48,218 nucleotides of DNA. Origin: UBA4421 sp002470275. GTDB lineage: Bacteria > Pseudomonadota > Gammaproteobacteria > Pseudomonadales > Azotimanducaceae. Location: positions 1 through 48,218 of the forward strand of contig CAJXDR010000018.1 in the NCBI GenBank assembly GCA_913052345.1, in the 5' to 3' direction. The notes below the pieces were generated by a model. That model had not been told where the DNA came from. It ran no database searches and saw nothing but the letters and a program-made list of their open reading frames with translations. Every line of letters begins with the position of its first letter. The first letter of the stretch is position 1. Positions 25,695 to 34,669 of the stretch are shown here, in pieces. Position numbers and translations under genes: made by a program.

Positions 25695-26603
25695 CTAGGG
25701 CAATCGGTAGCGCGCGCCCATGCTGGCGACACCACCCTCTTCAGCTTGAAGCGCCTGGATAGAAACCAGATATTCAACCGCCGCCAGCACGCTACGCGCC
25801 GCAGCCGGATACATAAATTCCGGGGTATCTCGGTACATCAGTGGCACCATCTGGCTGATTAGCTGGGTCCCACCGGCCACACAATCCAAAATTTGCTGTT
25901 CACGTTCACGGCGATGCTCGATGAACGCCCTAACCAGCGCTCGCGGCTCAGATATTTCCGGGCCATGAGTGGGCCAATAGGTGTCATCATCGCGCTCTAG
26001 CAGACGATGCAAACTGTCCATGTAGGCCGCCATGTCACCATCTGGGGGCGAGATAATACTGGTAGACCAACCCATGACATGATCTCCCGTGAACAAGGCA
26101 CGCTGTTCTCTAAGCTGGAAACACATATGATTCGAGGTATGACCAGGGGTATAGACACATTCCACCGACCAGTCTCCGCCGGCGATGATGTCCCCATCGC
26201 GCACAAGGTGGTCGGGGACAAAGTCCATGTCGCCGCCCTCTTCCACTTGAACACCCTGCTCAATTTTGCCCGCCCCGTGAGGGCCGTAAGCATAGGTCGG
26301 TGCCCCACAAATGGCCTGTAGCGGGCGCGCCCCTGGCGAGTGGTCCATATGGGTGTGCGTGATGAGAATATGACTGATCGATTCATCGCCCAAGCCCTGC
26401 AGGATCGCCTGGATGTGCTGATCATCATCCGGGCCGGGATCAATCACCGCCACCTTTCCGGTTCCTAGAATGTAGGTGCCCGTGCCGTGGAAGGTAAAGG
26501 GGCTTGGGTTATTGGCGACCACTCGCCGAATACCCGGCGCCACGCTAACGACCTTGCCGTACTCGAATTCAAGCTTTCGGCGAAAGGGAATCTCAACTGG
26601 CAT
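25695..26603 (-). CDS. Metallo-beta-lactamase-fold hydrolase (LACTB2/glyoxalase-II type)
   Basis: A 302-residue MBL-fold protein with zinc motif THTHMDH (H83, H85, D87, H88), H155 in TPGHT, D174 in FTGDHV, and a C-terminal helical region (about residue 215 on) like that of LACTB2-type hydrolases. Relatives act on thioesters or RNA; substrate unknown. AGAGGAG precedes ATG 26603. It follows the Ser/Thr kinase gene on the same strand after about 70 bases and ends ten bases from the convergent pdsS stop. Confidence 0.88.
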   Translation of the reverse strand: MPVEIPFRRKLEFEYGKVVSVAPGIRRVVANNPSPFTFHGTGTYILGTGKVAVIDPGPDDDQHIQAILQGLGDESISHILITHTHMDHSPGARPLQAICGAPTYAYGPHGAGKIEQGVQVEEGGDMDFVPDHLVRDGDIIAGGDWSVECVYTPGHTSNHMCFQLREQRALFTGDHVMGWSTSIISPPDGDMAAYMDSLHRLLERDDDTYWPTHGPEISEPRALVRAFIEHRREREQQILDCVAGGTQLISQMVPLMYRDTPEFMYPAAARSVLAAVEYLVSIQALQAEEGGVASMGARYRLP

Positions 26604-26674
26604 GGTCGCTCCTCTCTGAGTTCGGGGGTCTCCGGCGGCAATATAGGAGCCGGTTCGGGCAAAAGCAACAAGCC

Positions 26675-28948
26675 CTAACGCAGGCCAACGGTATCCCTCT
26701 CGTCCGCCTCATCGCGCCATTCTGCCCGTAGCTGAATCCACTCTCCACGTTCCGGAAACAGAGCCAACGCGAGCCCTAAGTATTCGTCAGCCTGCGTTGC
26801 CAACCCGGCCCGTCGTGCCTCCCGGGCAACCTCTACCAAACGCCGAGCAGCCTGTAGCAAGAGCGCTTTCGCTTCGGAATGATCGCTCTCAAGCGCGAGG
26901 ATTTCTCTCAGCAGGCTGGTTGCATTGTTATCCGCGGGTTGCGTGATAAACCCTTCCGCCAGCAGCCCCCTGGACCTGCTCAGCATCGCCTCAATCAACG
27001 CTAAGCGCTGTTTTTCTGAATCAATGCTGGCCCGCATGAGGGCCACGGACGAAGCCGCTAGCCCCACGCTAACCGCCTGCTCAAGCAGCGACTCCGCTTG
27101 ACGCATGTTGTTGACCCCAAGGGCTTCCTGGATTTGCATTCGTGTTTGAGAGACCAGCTCCTCCAGCCCTTGAGCGGCGGTCGCGTTGTCTGGATCCGTA
27201 GCTAGAACCTGCTGATAAAGTTCTGCTGCATTAGCGCCAGGAGGCGTAAGGGTTCGACCCTCGGCACGGAGGCGGCGAGCATTATCCAGCAGCTCCGCTA
27301 AGGCGCTTTGGATGCTCGTCGCCTCGGAGATCAGCTGCCGAACCCGATCCAGGTCTCGTAATTCGTTATTCGCGGCGGTCGCTCTTTCGAGCAGCATGAT
27401 CGCAAGGTTGACTTCTCCAGCCAGCGCAGCATCCGCTGCGAGTTGGCTGTAGTGCTCGGCGATTTCCTGAAGGCCTGCTTCCGCCCCTGGATGGCGAGGT
27501 GCGATCCTCATAATTTCTTGATAGGCCTGAAGCGCAGCAGCGGCGCTGGGCAGGTCAGACAGCCCATTTTCAGCCAATAGAGTTCGGGTACTGGCCAACA
27601 GGCGCTCCGCACGAAATCGGTTTTGCAGCCGCAAGGACAACACCATCAAGATAGGGTCTTCACCCAGCACCTGATTGGCCTCTAGCAGGCGAGATTCGGC
27701 CAAGGATAGGTCATCTTTTTGCAGGGCATCTTCGATCGAGGCCTTCCAGTCTTGGGCCAGGGTCTGAATGGCTTGCCGAGCCGCCGCATTGTCGGGAGAC
27801 AGCGCCAACACGCGCTGGTAGGCGCCGTAAATGGTCGCTAAACTTTGATTGGGATCCTGTCTCAGAGAGTCCGCCTCATTCCACGCCTGATTCAGTTGTC
27901 GGTCCTCAATAATGCCCAACTCGAGTGCAACAGCAGAAACTGTCGGCATCCAGGCGTCTCGCACCAGGAAGGCCGTGCCCGTGGCCAGCAGCAACGCAAG
28001 GCCCACACCGGTGACCTGGAGCGCCTGACGGCGGCGACGCTTTCGCCGAAGCCGGCGTTGTATTTGCTGCCGCTCCCCAGGCAGGGAGCGCAGCTGATCA
28101 CTGATGCGTAAAATTTCGTCGGTTACGATCGCGGCTGATCGTATCGCGATAGAGGCCTGCAGGTCGTCTGGGGCACAGTCCTCCAGCGCCTGACACACGG
28201 CGTCGGCGTTGGCGAAACGATCTGCAGGCCGCTTCGCCATCAGGCCATTGACTAAGGGCTGCTGCTTCGAAAAGTGAAGGGGCAGGCGCGGTATCGGATC
28301 ATGCAAATGCATCTGCAAAATCTTTTCGCGATCTGAAGACTCGAACGGCAGCCGGCCACTCAACAGGTGAAAGATCATGACTCCTAGGCTGTAAAAATCC
28401 GCTCGACCGTCCGAGGCATCTCCGCTCAACCGCTCCGGCGCAAGATATTCCAACGTGCCGCTGTCCGGCCTAGACGCTACCAACGCCTTTTGATCAGTTA
28501 AGGTATGAAAAGGGCGAGCGGCATGCAGATCGATAAGCCTAACGCCGCCGTTTAGGCTGAATAAAACATGCTCGGGCTTGAGGTCCCCGTGAATGTATTC
28601 CAGCTCATGAATGCGACCCAGCGCAGAACAAATTTGGTTTAGCGCCGTCCACAAAAATTGAACGGGGAGCCCATACTCGAGCTGCTCATCTAGACTGCCG
28701 CCCACAAGATTTTCGAGGATCAGACACTGGACCCCGCCCATGTCGCGCACCCCCTCTAGCTGCACGATGCCCGGATGTTTTAGTTCAGCCAGCAAACCCG
28801 CCTCAGCATCGGCTGTCTTTTTAAGCTTCAGAACGCGCCAAGCGCCATCCTTCCTCCCCTGAACCCGCGCAACGGCACTCTGCTCCTTTAGGCTTATCCA
28901 CTCAAGAACCTGAAAGTCGTCGGGAATGTAGTTCAGAAAGTCATTCAC
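26675..28948 (-). CDS. Membrane Ser/Thr protein kinase-like protein with periplasmic TPR-like tail
   Basis: About 757 residues. The cytoplasmic kinase-like domain (about 10-260) has K41 in VLKLKK, HGDLKPEH (120-127) and LAPERL, but departs from consensus: no glycine loop, His127 where the Mg-binding Asn should be, and DLH (140-142) for DFG. A basic stretch and one membrane helix (about 309-329) follow, then about 430 residues of helical, TPR-like repeats on the far side. It may be a low-activity kinase or pseudokinase. The start GTG 28948 overlaps the MORN gene's stop (GTGA), so the two are translationally coupled. Confidence 0.85.
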   Translation of the reverse strand: MNDFLNYIPDDFQVLEWISLKEQSAVARVQGRKDGAWRVLKLKKTADAEAGLLAELKHPGIVQLEGVRDMGGVQCLILENLVGGSLDEQLEYGLPVQFLWTALNQICSALGRIHELEYIHGDLKPEHVLFSLNGGVRLIDLHAARPFHTLTDQKALVASRPDSGTLEYLAPERLSGDASDGRADFYSLGVMIFHLLSGRLPFESSDREKILQMHLHDPIPRLPLHFSKQQPLVNGLMAKRPADRFANADAVCQALEDCAPDDLQASIAIRSAAIVTDEILRISDQLRSLPGERQQIQRRLRRKRRRRQALQVTGVGLALLLATGTAFLVRDAWMPTVSAVALELGIIEDRQLNQAWNEADSLRQDPNQSLATIYGAYQRVLALSPDNAAARQAIQTLAQDWKASIEDALQKDDLSLAESRLLEANQVLGEDPILMVLSLRLQNRFRAERLLASTRTLLAENGLSDLPSAAAALQAYQEIMRIAPRHPGAEAGLQEIAEHYSQLAADAALAGEVNLAIMLLERATAANNELRDLDRVRQLISEATSIQSALAELLDNARRLRAEGRTLTPPGANAAELYQQVLATDPDNATAAQGLEELVSQTRMQIQEALGVNNMRQAESLLEQAVSVGLAASSVALMRASIDSEKQRLALIEAMLSRSRGLLAEGFITQPADNNATSLLREILALESDHSEAKALLLQAARRLVEVAREARRAGLATQADEYLGLALALFPERGEWIQLRAEWRDEADERDTVGLR

Positions 28949-29952
28949 TGTGGCGCACCAAGATCGGCCGTCAGGCGTGCAGGCGGCAGCGCGATGATGC
29001 GCCCAGCCTGGTACCTGCCCAGGATAAACGCTCCATCCGGGATGATGGATGTCCCGTCTAAGCTGGCCGCAAGCCCGCTGCCGTGAGCCAGGCCGTTGAT
29101 GCAGGTTCTGCTTCGAAACATCCATTCCTTACCCTGGTAACGCAATCCGCACGCTGGGTTAGCCACCAGCGGATACTCCATTTTGAGCTCGGTCTCAGAC
29201 CAATATTGAACAAATGCTTCGCCTGCCGGGTTGACTAAAATACCCCACCCAAGCTGCTGACCTTGGTTGAAGGCACCTCGATAGGTGCTGCCGTCAAGCC
29301 AATAGAAAACCCCCTGGCCCTGTCGCTGATCGTCAACAAAGTCCCCCACATACCGATTTTGATTGGGCCAGACCAAGGTACCCCGACCGGTTCTCGCGCC
29401 CGCACGAAATTCACCAATGTAATACCGCCCATCGCTAAAGGTCAGATGACCCTGGCCATGGGGCCGGTTTTTCCGCAGTTCACCCTCAAAGCGCTGACCG
29501 GTCACCCAGCTAATTTGGCCCTGGCCGTGACGCTCGTTGTTCACAAAGCCACCCTCATAGCGCTCACCCTTCGCCGATGTAAAGGTGCCCTGACCCTGCA
29601 TCAGGTTATCGCTGAAATCACCCTCGTACACATCGCCATTTGGCCAGGTCAAGGTTCCCTGGCCCTCGCGCCTTCCCGCAACGAAAGACCCGCTGTACCG
29701 TCTCCCATCCGGCCAGCTATAGCTGCCGGTCCCATTGGGCTTATCGTTCTCGAAGGTTCCCTGATAGCGTGCCCCATCAGCCCAAACGTAAGAGACGTCG
29801 CCAGATAGCTCGCCATTCACCAATTCACCGATATAGCGGTCGCCATTGGCAAGTTCCACCATCTCTTCCTGTGCCTGGGCAACACCGACTGGGATGACCA
29901 GCAATAGGCTGAACAGGAATTTCACCAGGTTGCTTTCGAGATGGTTCTGCAT
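28945..29952 (-). CDS. Exported MORN-repeat protein
   Basis: A 335-residue protein with a signal peptide (cleavage near VAQA) and about nine 23-residue MORN repeats (pattern Y-x-G-x-F ... G-x-G-x-x-x-W-x-x-G) from about residue 33 to 240; the last part lacks them. MORN repeats form beta-hairpin surfaces that bind lipids, proteins or peptidoglycan-like ligands. ATG 29952 has GGAG nine bases upstream. Its stop overlaps the GTG of the Ser/Thr kinase, suggesting joint function: an exported adaptor and a kinase with an extracytoplasmic tail. The pairing is inferred. Divergent from the TSUP gene. Confidence 0.85.
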   Translation of the reverse strand: MQNHLESNLVKFLFSLLLVIPVGVAQAQEEMVELANGDRYIGELVNGELSGDVSYVWADGARYQGTFENDKPNGTGSYSWPDGRRYSGSFVAGRREGQGTLTWPNGDVYEGDFSDNLMQGQGTFTSAKGERYEGGFVNNERHGQGQISWVTGQRFEGELRKNRPHGQGHLTFSDGRYYIGEFRAGARTGRGTLVWPNQNRYVGDFVDDQRQGQGVFYWLDGSTYRGAFNQGQQLGWGILVNPAGEAFVQYWSETELKMEYPLVANPACGLRYQGKEWMFRSRTCINGLAHGSGLAASLDGTSIIPDGAFILGRYQAGRIIALPPARLTADLGAPQ

Positions 29953-30016
29953 GAATAAGAACTCCGCTACACTCTCTCGCCGGCGCGCTGTCGCGATCAT
30001 AACCTCAATAAGAAAC

Positions 30017-30808
30017 ATGCCAGAATACATTGCACTCTATCTCCTGCTCGGCGTGTTCAGCGGTTTCCTGGCGGGCATGCTAGGCATTGGTGGAGGAGTC
30101 GTCATTGTGCCAGCGCTCTACCTGATTTACACCGCGTCAAATAAGTTCTCCCCGGAGCTTGCCCTGCTTGTGGCGCTGGCTACATCGCTCACCTGTATCA
30201 CCCTCACCTCGGCCTCGGCGGCGTGGGCCCAAATTCGCGCGCAGCGGGTACACTGGGACGCCTTTTCTGGGCTGCTGCCCTGGCTGCTTGTCGGCAGTGC
30301 CGCTTCAGGATTTATTGCACCGCTATTGCCATCCGACCTGCTCCGAACATTGCTGGGCTGTCTGTTAGGCTGCGTGGCCGTGGTGATGCTGCTCAGCTGG
30401 CAGCCCCACCCGCAGCGAACGCTGCCCGGACGCCTTGGCTATCTAGGAGTAGGTACCGGAGCCGGCATCGTCTCCGGCTGTGCGGGCATTGCCGGCGGCA
30501 ACGTGATCGTTCCCACCCTCATTTTCTTTAACGTCCCCGCCCATAACGCGACCGCAACCTCCAGCGTTCTTGGTATTCCCTTGGCCGGCGTGGCGGCACT
30601 GAGCTACTTCCTCTCAGCCCCTGCGCACACTGCTCCGGGACTGCTTGGCTATCTGGACGTCTCGACGTTTTTGGCTATCGTGGTAGGCGCCATAGCAACG
30701 GCGCCCCTGGGGGTGCGTATGGCCCAGCGTGTGAATGCGCGTCGGCTGCGACAACTATTTGCTGTGGTCCTCGCCACTGTTGCCCTCAGAATGCTGTTTG
30801 TCAGCTAA
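30017..30808 (+). CDS. TauE/SafE-family (TSUP) membrane transporter
   Basis: A 263-residue inner-membrane protein with about eight helices and the TSUP landmarks GMLGIGGGVVIVPAL near the N-terminus and GIVSGCAGIAGGNVIVPTL in the second half, the usual internal repeat. Family members export sulfite, sulfoacetate or other organosulfur anions; the substrate here is unknown. ATG 30017 is 64 bases from the divergent MORN gene and has only a weak ribosome site. It converges on pyruvate kinase. Confidence 0.88.
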   Translation: MPEYIALYLLLGVFSGFLAGMLGIGGGVVIVPALYLIYTASNKFSPELALLVALATSLTCITLTSASAAWAQIRAQRVHWDAFSGLLPWLLVGSAASGFIAPLLPSDLLRTLLGCLLGCVAVVMLLSWQPHPQRTLPGRLGYLGVGTGAGIVSGCAGIAGGNVIVPTLIFFNVPAHNATATSSVLGIPLAGVAALSYFLSAPAHTAPGLLGYLDVSTFLAIVVGAIATAPLGVRMAQRVNARRLRQLFAVVLATVALRMLFVS

Positions 30809-30823
30809 CAACGGCGGCAATGC

Positions 30824-32257
30824 CTAACTCTTTGACGTCCCTTTAATCAGCGCTCGAATCTGTATCGCCTCTGTGGGCTGGTCGGCGAGCACATCAGAGA
30901 TCACCACCAGCTTGGCTCCCTCCGCCAGACCCTCACGTTCCCGCAATAGGTCGAAGGCCCGACGTAACGTCTTCTCCGGATCGTTGCTGAAGGCCAGTCG
31001 ATGGGCAAATACCGCCCGATTGAGCGCCAAACGTCGCCGCGTCTGGCTGTGATTGGTAAAGGCAAAGATCGGCACCCGCATGGGCCGCGCGGCAGTCACT
31101 AAGTCGGCGGTCAGGCCGCGACGGGTGATCACCACAATGCCCTCTGCATCCACGGCTTCGGCGAGGGCAACGGCGTGTATGGCCACGTGCTGTTTATCAT
31201 CCTCAACCACGAGCACCTTTTCATAGCCGAGCCCCGGGAATCTCTCGGCTCGATTCGCAATGCTGTGCAGCTGCTCAACGCAGCGCACGGGATGTTTTCC
31301 AACTCCGGTTTCTCCGGACAGCATGACAGAATCCACTCCTTCGTAGATCGCGTTGGCTACATCCGTCACCTCTGCACGCGTGGGGATGGGATTATCGATC
31401 ATCGACTCCAGCAGGTGGGTGGCCACGATGCACCGCTTTCCCGCCTTGGCGCAGGCATGCACGATACGTCGCTGAACGTTGGGTAAGTCGGCAAGCTCCG
31501 TTTCGATGCCCAGGTCGCCTCGGGCCACCATTACTCCGTCGGAAAGCGCAACGATATCGTGAATATTGTTAACCCCCTCCTGGTCCTCAATCTTAGCGAT
31601 CACCTTGATGCTTTGCTTTTTCTTGCCGAGCAGCTCTCTCAGCTCCTCGATGTCTGCCGCACTGCGAACGAAGGACAGCGCGATGAAGTCAACATCGTGC
31701 TCCATGCCGAATAGGATATCTGCCCTGTCTTTCTGGGTGATTGCCGGAAGATTGACCCGAACCCCAGGCAAATTGACGTGCTTGCGGCTCCCAAGCGTAC
31801 CGCCATCGATCACCTCACACGTCAGCTGGCGATCCAGTTTTTCCAGAACCCGGAAATTCATGAGGCCATTGTCGACGGTAATAATACGACCCACCTCAAC
31901 CACATCCACCAGCTCGGTATAGTTCACGTGGATGGATTGTTGCTCTACCAGATCTCCATCCCGCACGCTCAGGGTTACCACGTCCCCGGGATTCAGCTCC
32001 ATGGGATTGGCCAGGACGCCGGTCCTGATCTCCGGTCCCTGGGTATCCAGCAGGACGGGCACCGGATTTACCACCTGCCGATTCAGCGTCTTGATCCAGT
32101 TAATGATCTTAAGGGCATTGGCATGATCCGCGTGGGACATGTTGATCCGCACCACATTCATGCCCGCTGCATGCAGCTTCTGCAGCATGGGAAAGCTGGC
32201 CGTCGCCGGACCAATGGTGCAAATGATTTTTGTCCTTCTTAAGGCATGTGTTGTCAT
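30824..32257 (-). CDS. pyk: Pyruvate kinase
   Basis: Catalyses phosphoenolpyruvate plus ADP to pyruvate plus ATP in the cytoplasm. The 477 residues show the family blocks: RRTKIICTIGPA at the start, VVRINMSHAD, DTQGPEIRTG, the catalytic-loop Lys in VIAKIED, MVARGDLG, and LESMIDNPIPTRAEVTDVANAIYEGVDSVMLSGETG. ATH-LL replaces the usual ATQML just before ESM. It begins 18 bases after the helicase gene ends on the same strand, so transcription may carry over from the DNA-repair genes. Confidence 0.95.
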   Translation of the reverse strand: MTTHALRRTKIICTIGPATASFPMLQKLHAAGMNVVRINMSHADHANALKIINWIKTLNRQVVNPVPVLLDTQGPEIRTGVLANPMELNPGDVVTLSVRDGDLVEQQSIHVNYTELVDVVEVGRIITVDNGLMNFRVLEKLDRQLTCEVIDGGTLGSRKHVNLPGVRVNLPAITQKDRADILFGMEHDVDFIALSFVRSAADIEELRELLGKKKQSIKVIAKIEDQEGVNNIHDIVALSDGVMVARGDLGIETELADLPNVQRRIVHACAKAGKRCIVATHLLESMIDNPIPTRAEVTDVANAIYEGVDSVMLSGETGVGKHPVRCVEQLHSIANRAERFPGLGYEKVLVVEDDKQHVAIHAVALAEAVDAEGIVVITRRGLTADLVTAARPMRVPIFAFTNHSQTRRRLALNRAVFAHRLAFSNDPEKTLRRAFDLLREREGLAEGAKLVVISDVLADQPTEAIQIRALIKGTSKS

Positions 32258-32275
32258 CTTGCTAGCTTAGTCCCC

Positions 32276-34669
32276 CTAACTCGGGCTGTCATGTGCCCAA
32301 AATGTTTTTACCCGATTTCTCACGTCGCCCAGGGCCGTGGGTTCGATCATCCAGTGGGCGGGCAGAAAACAACGATACCGTGGTTCTGCAAAGCGTGGAT
32401 CAATCAAAAACACCAGGCCCCGGTCTCCGGTGCGCCGGATCAATCGGCCCGCCGCCTGACTGACCTTCAACATCGCGGGTTGAGTATAGGCCACCTGCTG
32501 TCCCCATCCCTTGCCTATTTTCTCGTCGAAGTGCGCGGCCATCAGGTCACGCTCCAGGCCCGGAGGCGGGAGGCCCAACCCTACCACGAAGACCCCCCGC
32601 AGACCGGACGCTGGAAAATTGAGCGACTCGGTCAGGACTCCCCCCAGAACAACGCCGAGAAGGCAGGTGCTCTGGTCAGCGAATGTGGACAGAAGATCCG
32701 CCTGTTCGCCATCACTCATGTTTGGACGTTGCACCATAAAACCATACTCCGCATCAACTTGGGTCCGGGAAAACAGCTCAAGGTAGGCGTAAGACGGCAG
32801 GGCGATCAGATAGCGGCCGGGGGCTGTCCGGATCACCTCCTGCACCAGGGCGGCCAGTCTCGGCAGGCTACCCTCCCGGGTCCTGAGGTAGGTGGGTATA
32901 TCGCTGATTAACAGCACGCCGGTGCTGCTCGCCTGGAAGGGGTTTGGCGCTCGTTCTGGCGTTGGCCATTTCTCATTGGACCCCTCGGACTGGATCAACT
33001 GCTCCGGAAAACCATGGAGTTGCTGGTAGAGGCCCAGGGGCGAGACGGTGCCCGAAAAACGCAGCACGCTGGCGGCGTCCTTAAGCACGTCAGCAGTATA
33101 GGGCCCGGGGTCTACGCAGTATCGAACAACCGCACGCTCATCACCCTGGCCCCGCAGCAGATAACGAAAACTGTCTGATGGCCCCCAGGACTTAGACCGC
33201 ATCCAGCCCAGGCTGATGAAGTACAGCGCCTGCACCGGATCCTCATCTCTGGCTTCCTGCAAGACCAGCGTCTGTTGCTCATGGGCCTCCTCGCTCTGAG
33301 TCCGCCAGTGATCGACTGCCTCTACATAGGCCTGAAGGCCGGCTTCCAAATCCTCAACCTGCTCTGGTGGGATTGCGCGCATTGCTGCGGCCTTAGTGAG
33401 CTGAGCCAACGCCCGCTGCAGGCGACGAATAGCGGGGGCCAGGTCCAACGCGCAGGTCCTCAGCGCCTGTGCCACTGCCTGCAAGGACAAGGCTGTACTG
33501 AGCATAGATTGCACGCGGCTGGGCAGTTGGTGCGCCTCATCAACCAGCAGATGGTGCTGGGACAAATCTCCAAGGCGTTGCAGGCGAACGGCAGGATCAA
33601 AAACGTAGTTATAGTCCGCCACGATCAAATCTGACTCCGAGGCTGCGTCCAGGCTCAGTTCAAAGGGACATAGCTGGTGTTTTAGCGCGATTTGATGGAT
33701 TCGCTGCTCGTGAATATATCCGCCGGTCAAAAGCTCGCTCAGGGCCTCGGTCACTCGGTCATAATACCCTCGGGCATAGGGGCACAGGGCTGCATCGCAG
33801 GGCATCCCTGGCATCAGACACACCTTTGCCTTAGCCGTAATTTGGGTCGCGTTGAAGGCCACCGACTTAGGCCCCTGGATGTTCAGCAACGTCAGGGTCT
33901 CAGCCACGGTATCCGCACCTCGGCTCTTGCTGGTGAGGTAGACCAACTGTCGATCCCCTCGCTGCACCTTGATCGCCGGATACAGCACCGCCAGCGTCTT
34001 GCCGCTTCCGGTAGGCGCCTCTAACAACAGGTTTTCCCCCTTGGACAAAGAACGAAAAACCCGCCGAGATACCGCACGCTGATTAATTCGAAAATCAGAA
34101 TAGGGAAAGCGCAGCGCCTCAGCCCAGGTCTCCCGATCTAACCACTGACGTTGCTTTGCCTCCAGCAAGCCTTGGTAGCAGGTCAGAGCCAGGGCTAAAT
34201 AGGCAGCCGCTTGCTCTGGTGTCCAGTGATCCTCAAACACATGCTCCTGGAGGGTTTCCGGGTTGAGGTAAAGCAGCCTGAGCGTGATCTGACCCACCGT
34301 CTCCAACGCCCCTTGGGACGCCAGATAAAGGCCGGCGTAAAGCCTGACCTGGGCCTGATCAACGCTATTGAGCAACGGGCTTGGCGCTCGCGTGGTTTTG
34401 TACTCCTCAATCAGCAGTTCTCCTTCTGGGGTCAAAGCCAACCCGTCCGCTCGACCCTGCAAGGCGTAAGCCGTGTTCGCCAGCTCCAGATTCGCAGAAA
34501 GCGTAACTTCTGCCCGATAAAAAGGATTGCCTCTGCAGCGCATTGCCTGAACGCGAGCCGCGGTCTGCACGCCCTCCTTAGCTTCCACTGGCGGGCCCTG
34601 CCGAGAGGGATAGAGATCGCCTTGGCGAAAGACCGCACCAGCGAGCGAACGAATGGACAGATGCTTCAT
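32276..34669 (-). CDS. PDDEXK nuclease-XPD/DinG-type helicase fusion
   Basis: About 797 residues. The N-terminal 150 form a RecB/Cas4-like nuclease (GRADG with D75, EEYKT giving E89 and K91, Q107...Y111). A superfamily-2 XPD/DinG helicase follows: Walker A APTGSGKT (218-225), four cysteines likely holding a 4Fe-4S cluster (C284, C291, C296, C334), DEAH (377-380), and a QAAGRLIRR motif VI near the C-terminus. ATG 34669 overlaps the upstream FAN1-type gene's stop (ATGA). The enzyme would unwind DNA 5'-3' and cut it, perhaps in crosslink or replication-fork repair. Confidence 0.88.
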   Translation of the reverse strand: MKHLSIRSLAGAVFRQGDLYPSRQGPPVEAKEGVQTAARVQAMRCRGNPFYRAEVTLSANLELANTAYALQGRADGLALTPEGELLIEEYKTTRAPSPLLNSVDQAQVRLYAGLYLASQGALETVGQITLRLLYLNPETLQEHVFEDHWTPEQAAAYLALALTCYQGLLEAKQRQWLDRETWAEALRFPYSDFRINQRAVSRRVFRSLSKGENLLLEAPTGSGKTLAVLYPAIKVQRGDRQLVYLTSKSRGADTVAETLTLLNIQGPKSVAFNATQITAKAKVCLMPGMPCDAALCPYARGYYDRVTEALSELLTGGYIHEQRIHQIALKHQLCPFELSLDAASESDLIVADYNYVFDPAVRLQRLGDLSQHHLLVDEAHQLPSRVQSMLSTALSLQAVAQALRTCALDLAPAIRRLQRALAQLTKAAAMRAIPPEQVEDLEAGLQAYVEAVDHWRTQSEEAHEQQTLVLQEARDEDPVQALYFISLGWMRSKSWGPSDSFRYLLRGQGDERAVVRYCVDPGPYTADVLKDAASVLRFSGTVSPLGLYQQLHGFPEQLIQSEGSNEKWPTPERAPNPFQASSTGVLLISDIPTYLRTREGSLPRLAALVQEVIRTAPGRYLIALPSYAYLELFSRTQVDAEYGFMVQRPNMSDGEQADLLSTFADQSTCLLGVVLGGVLTESLNFPASGLRGVFVVGLGLPPPGLERDLMAAHFDEKIGKGWGQQVAYTQPAMLKVSQAAGRLIRRTGDRGLVFLIDPRFAEPRYRCFLPAHWMIEPTALGDVRNRVKTFWAHDSPS

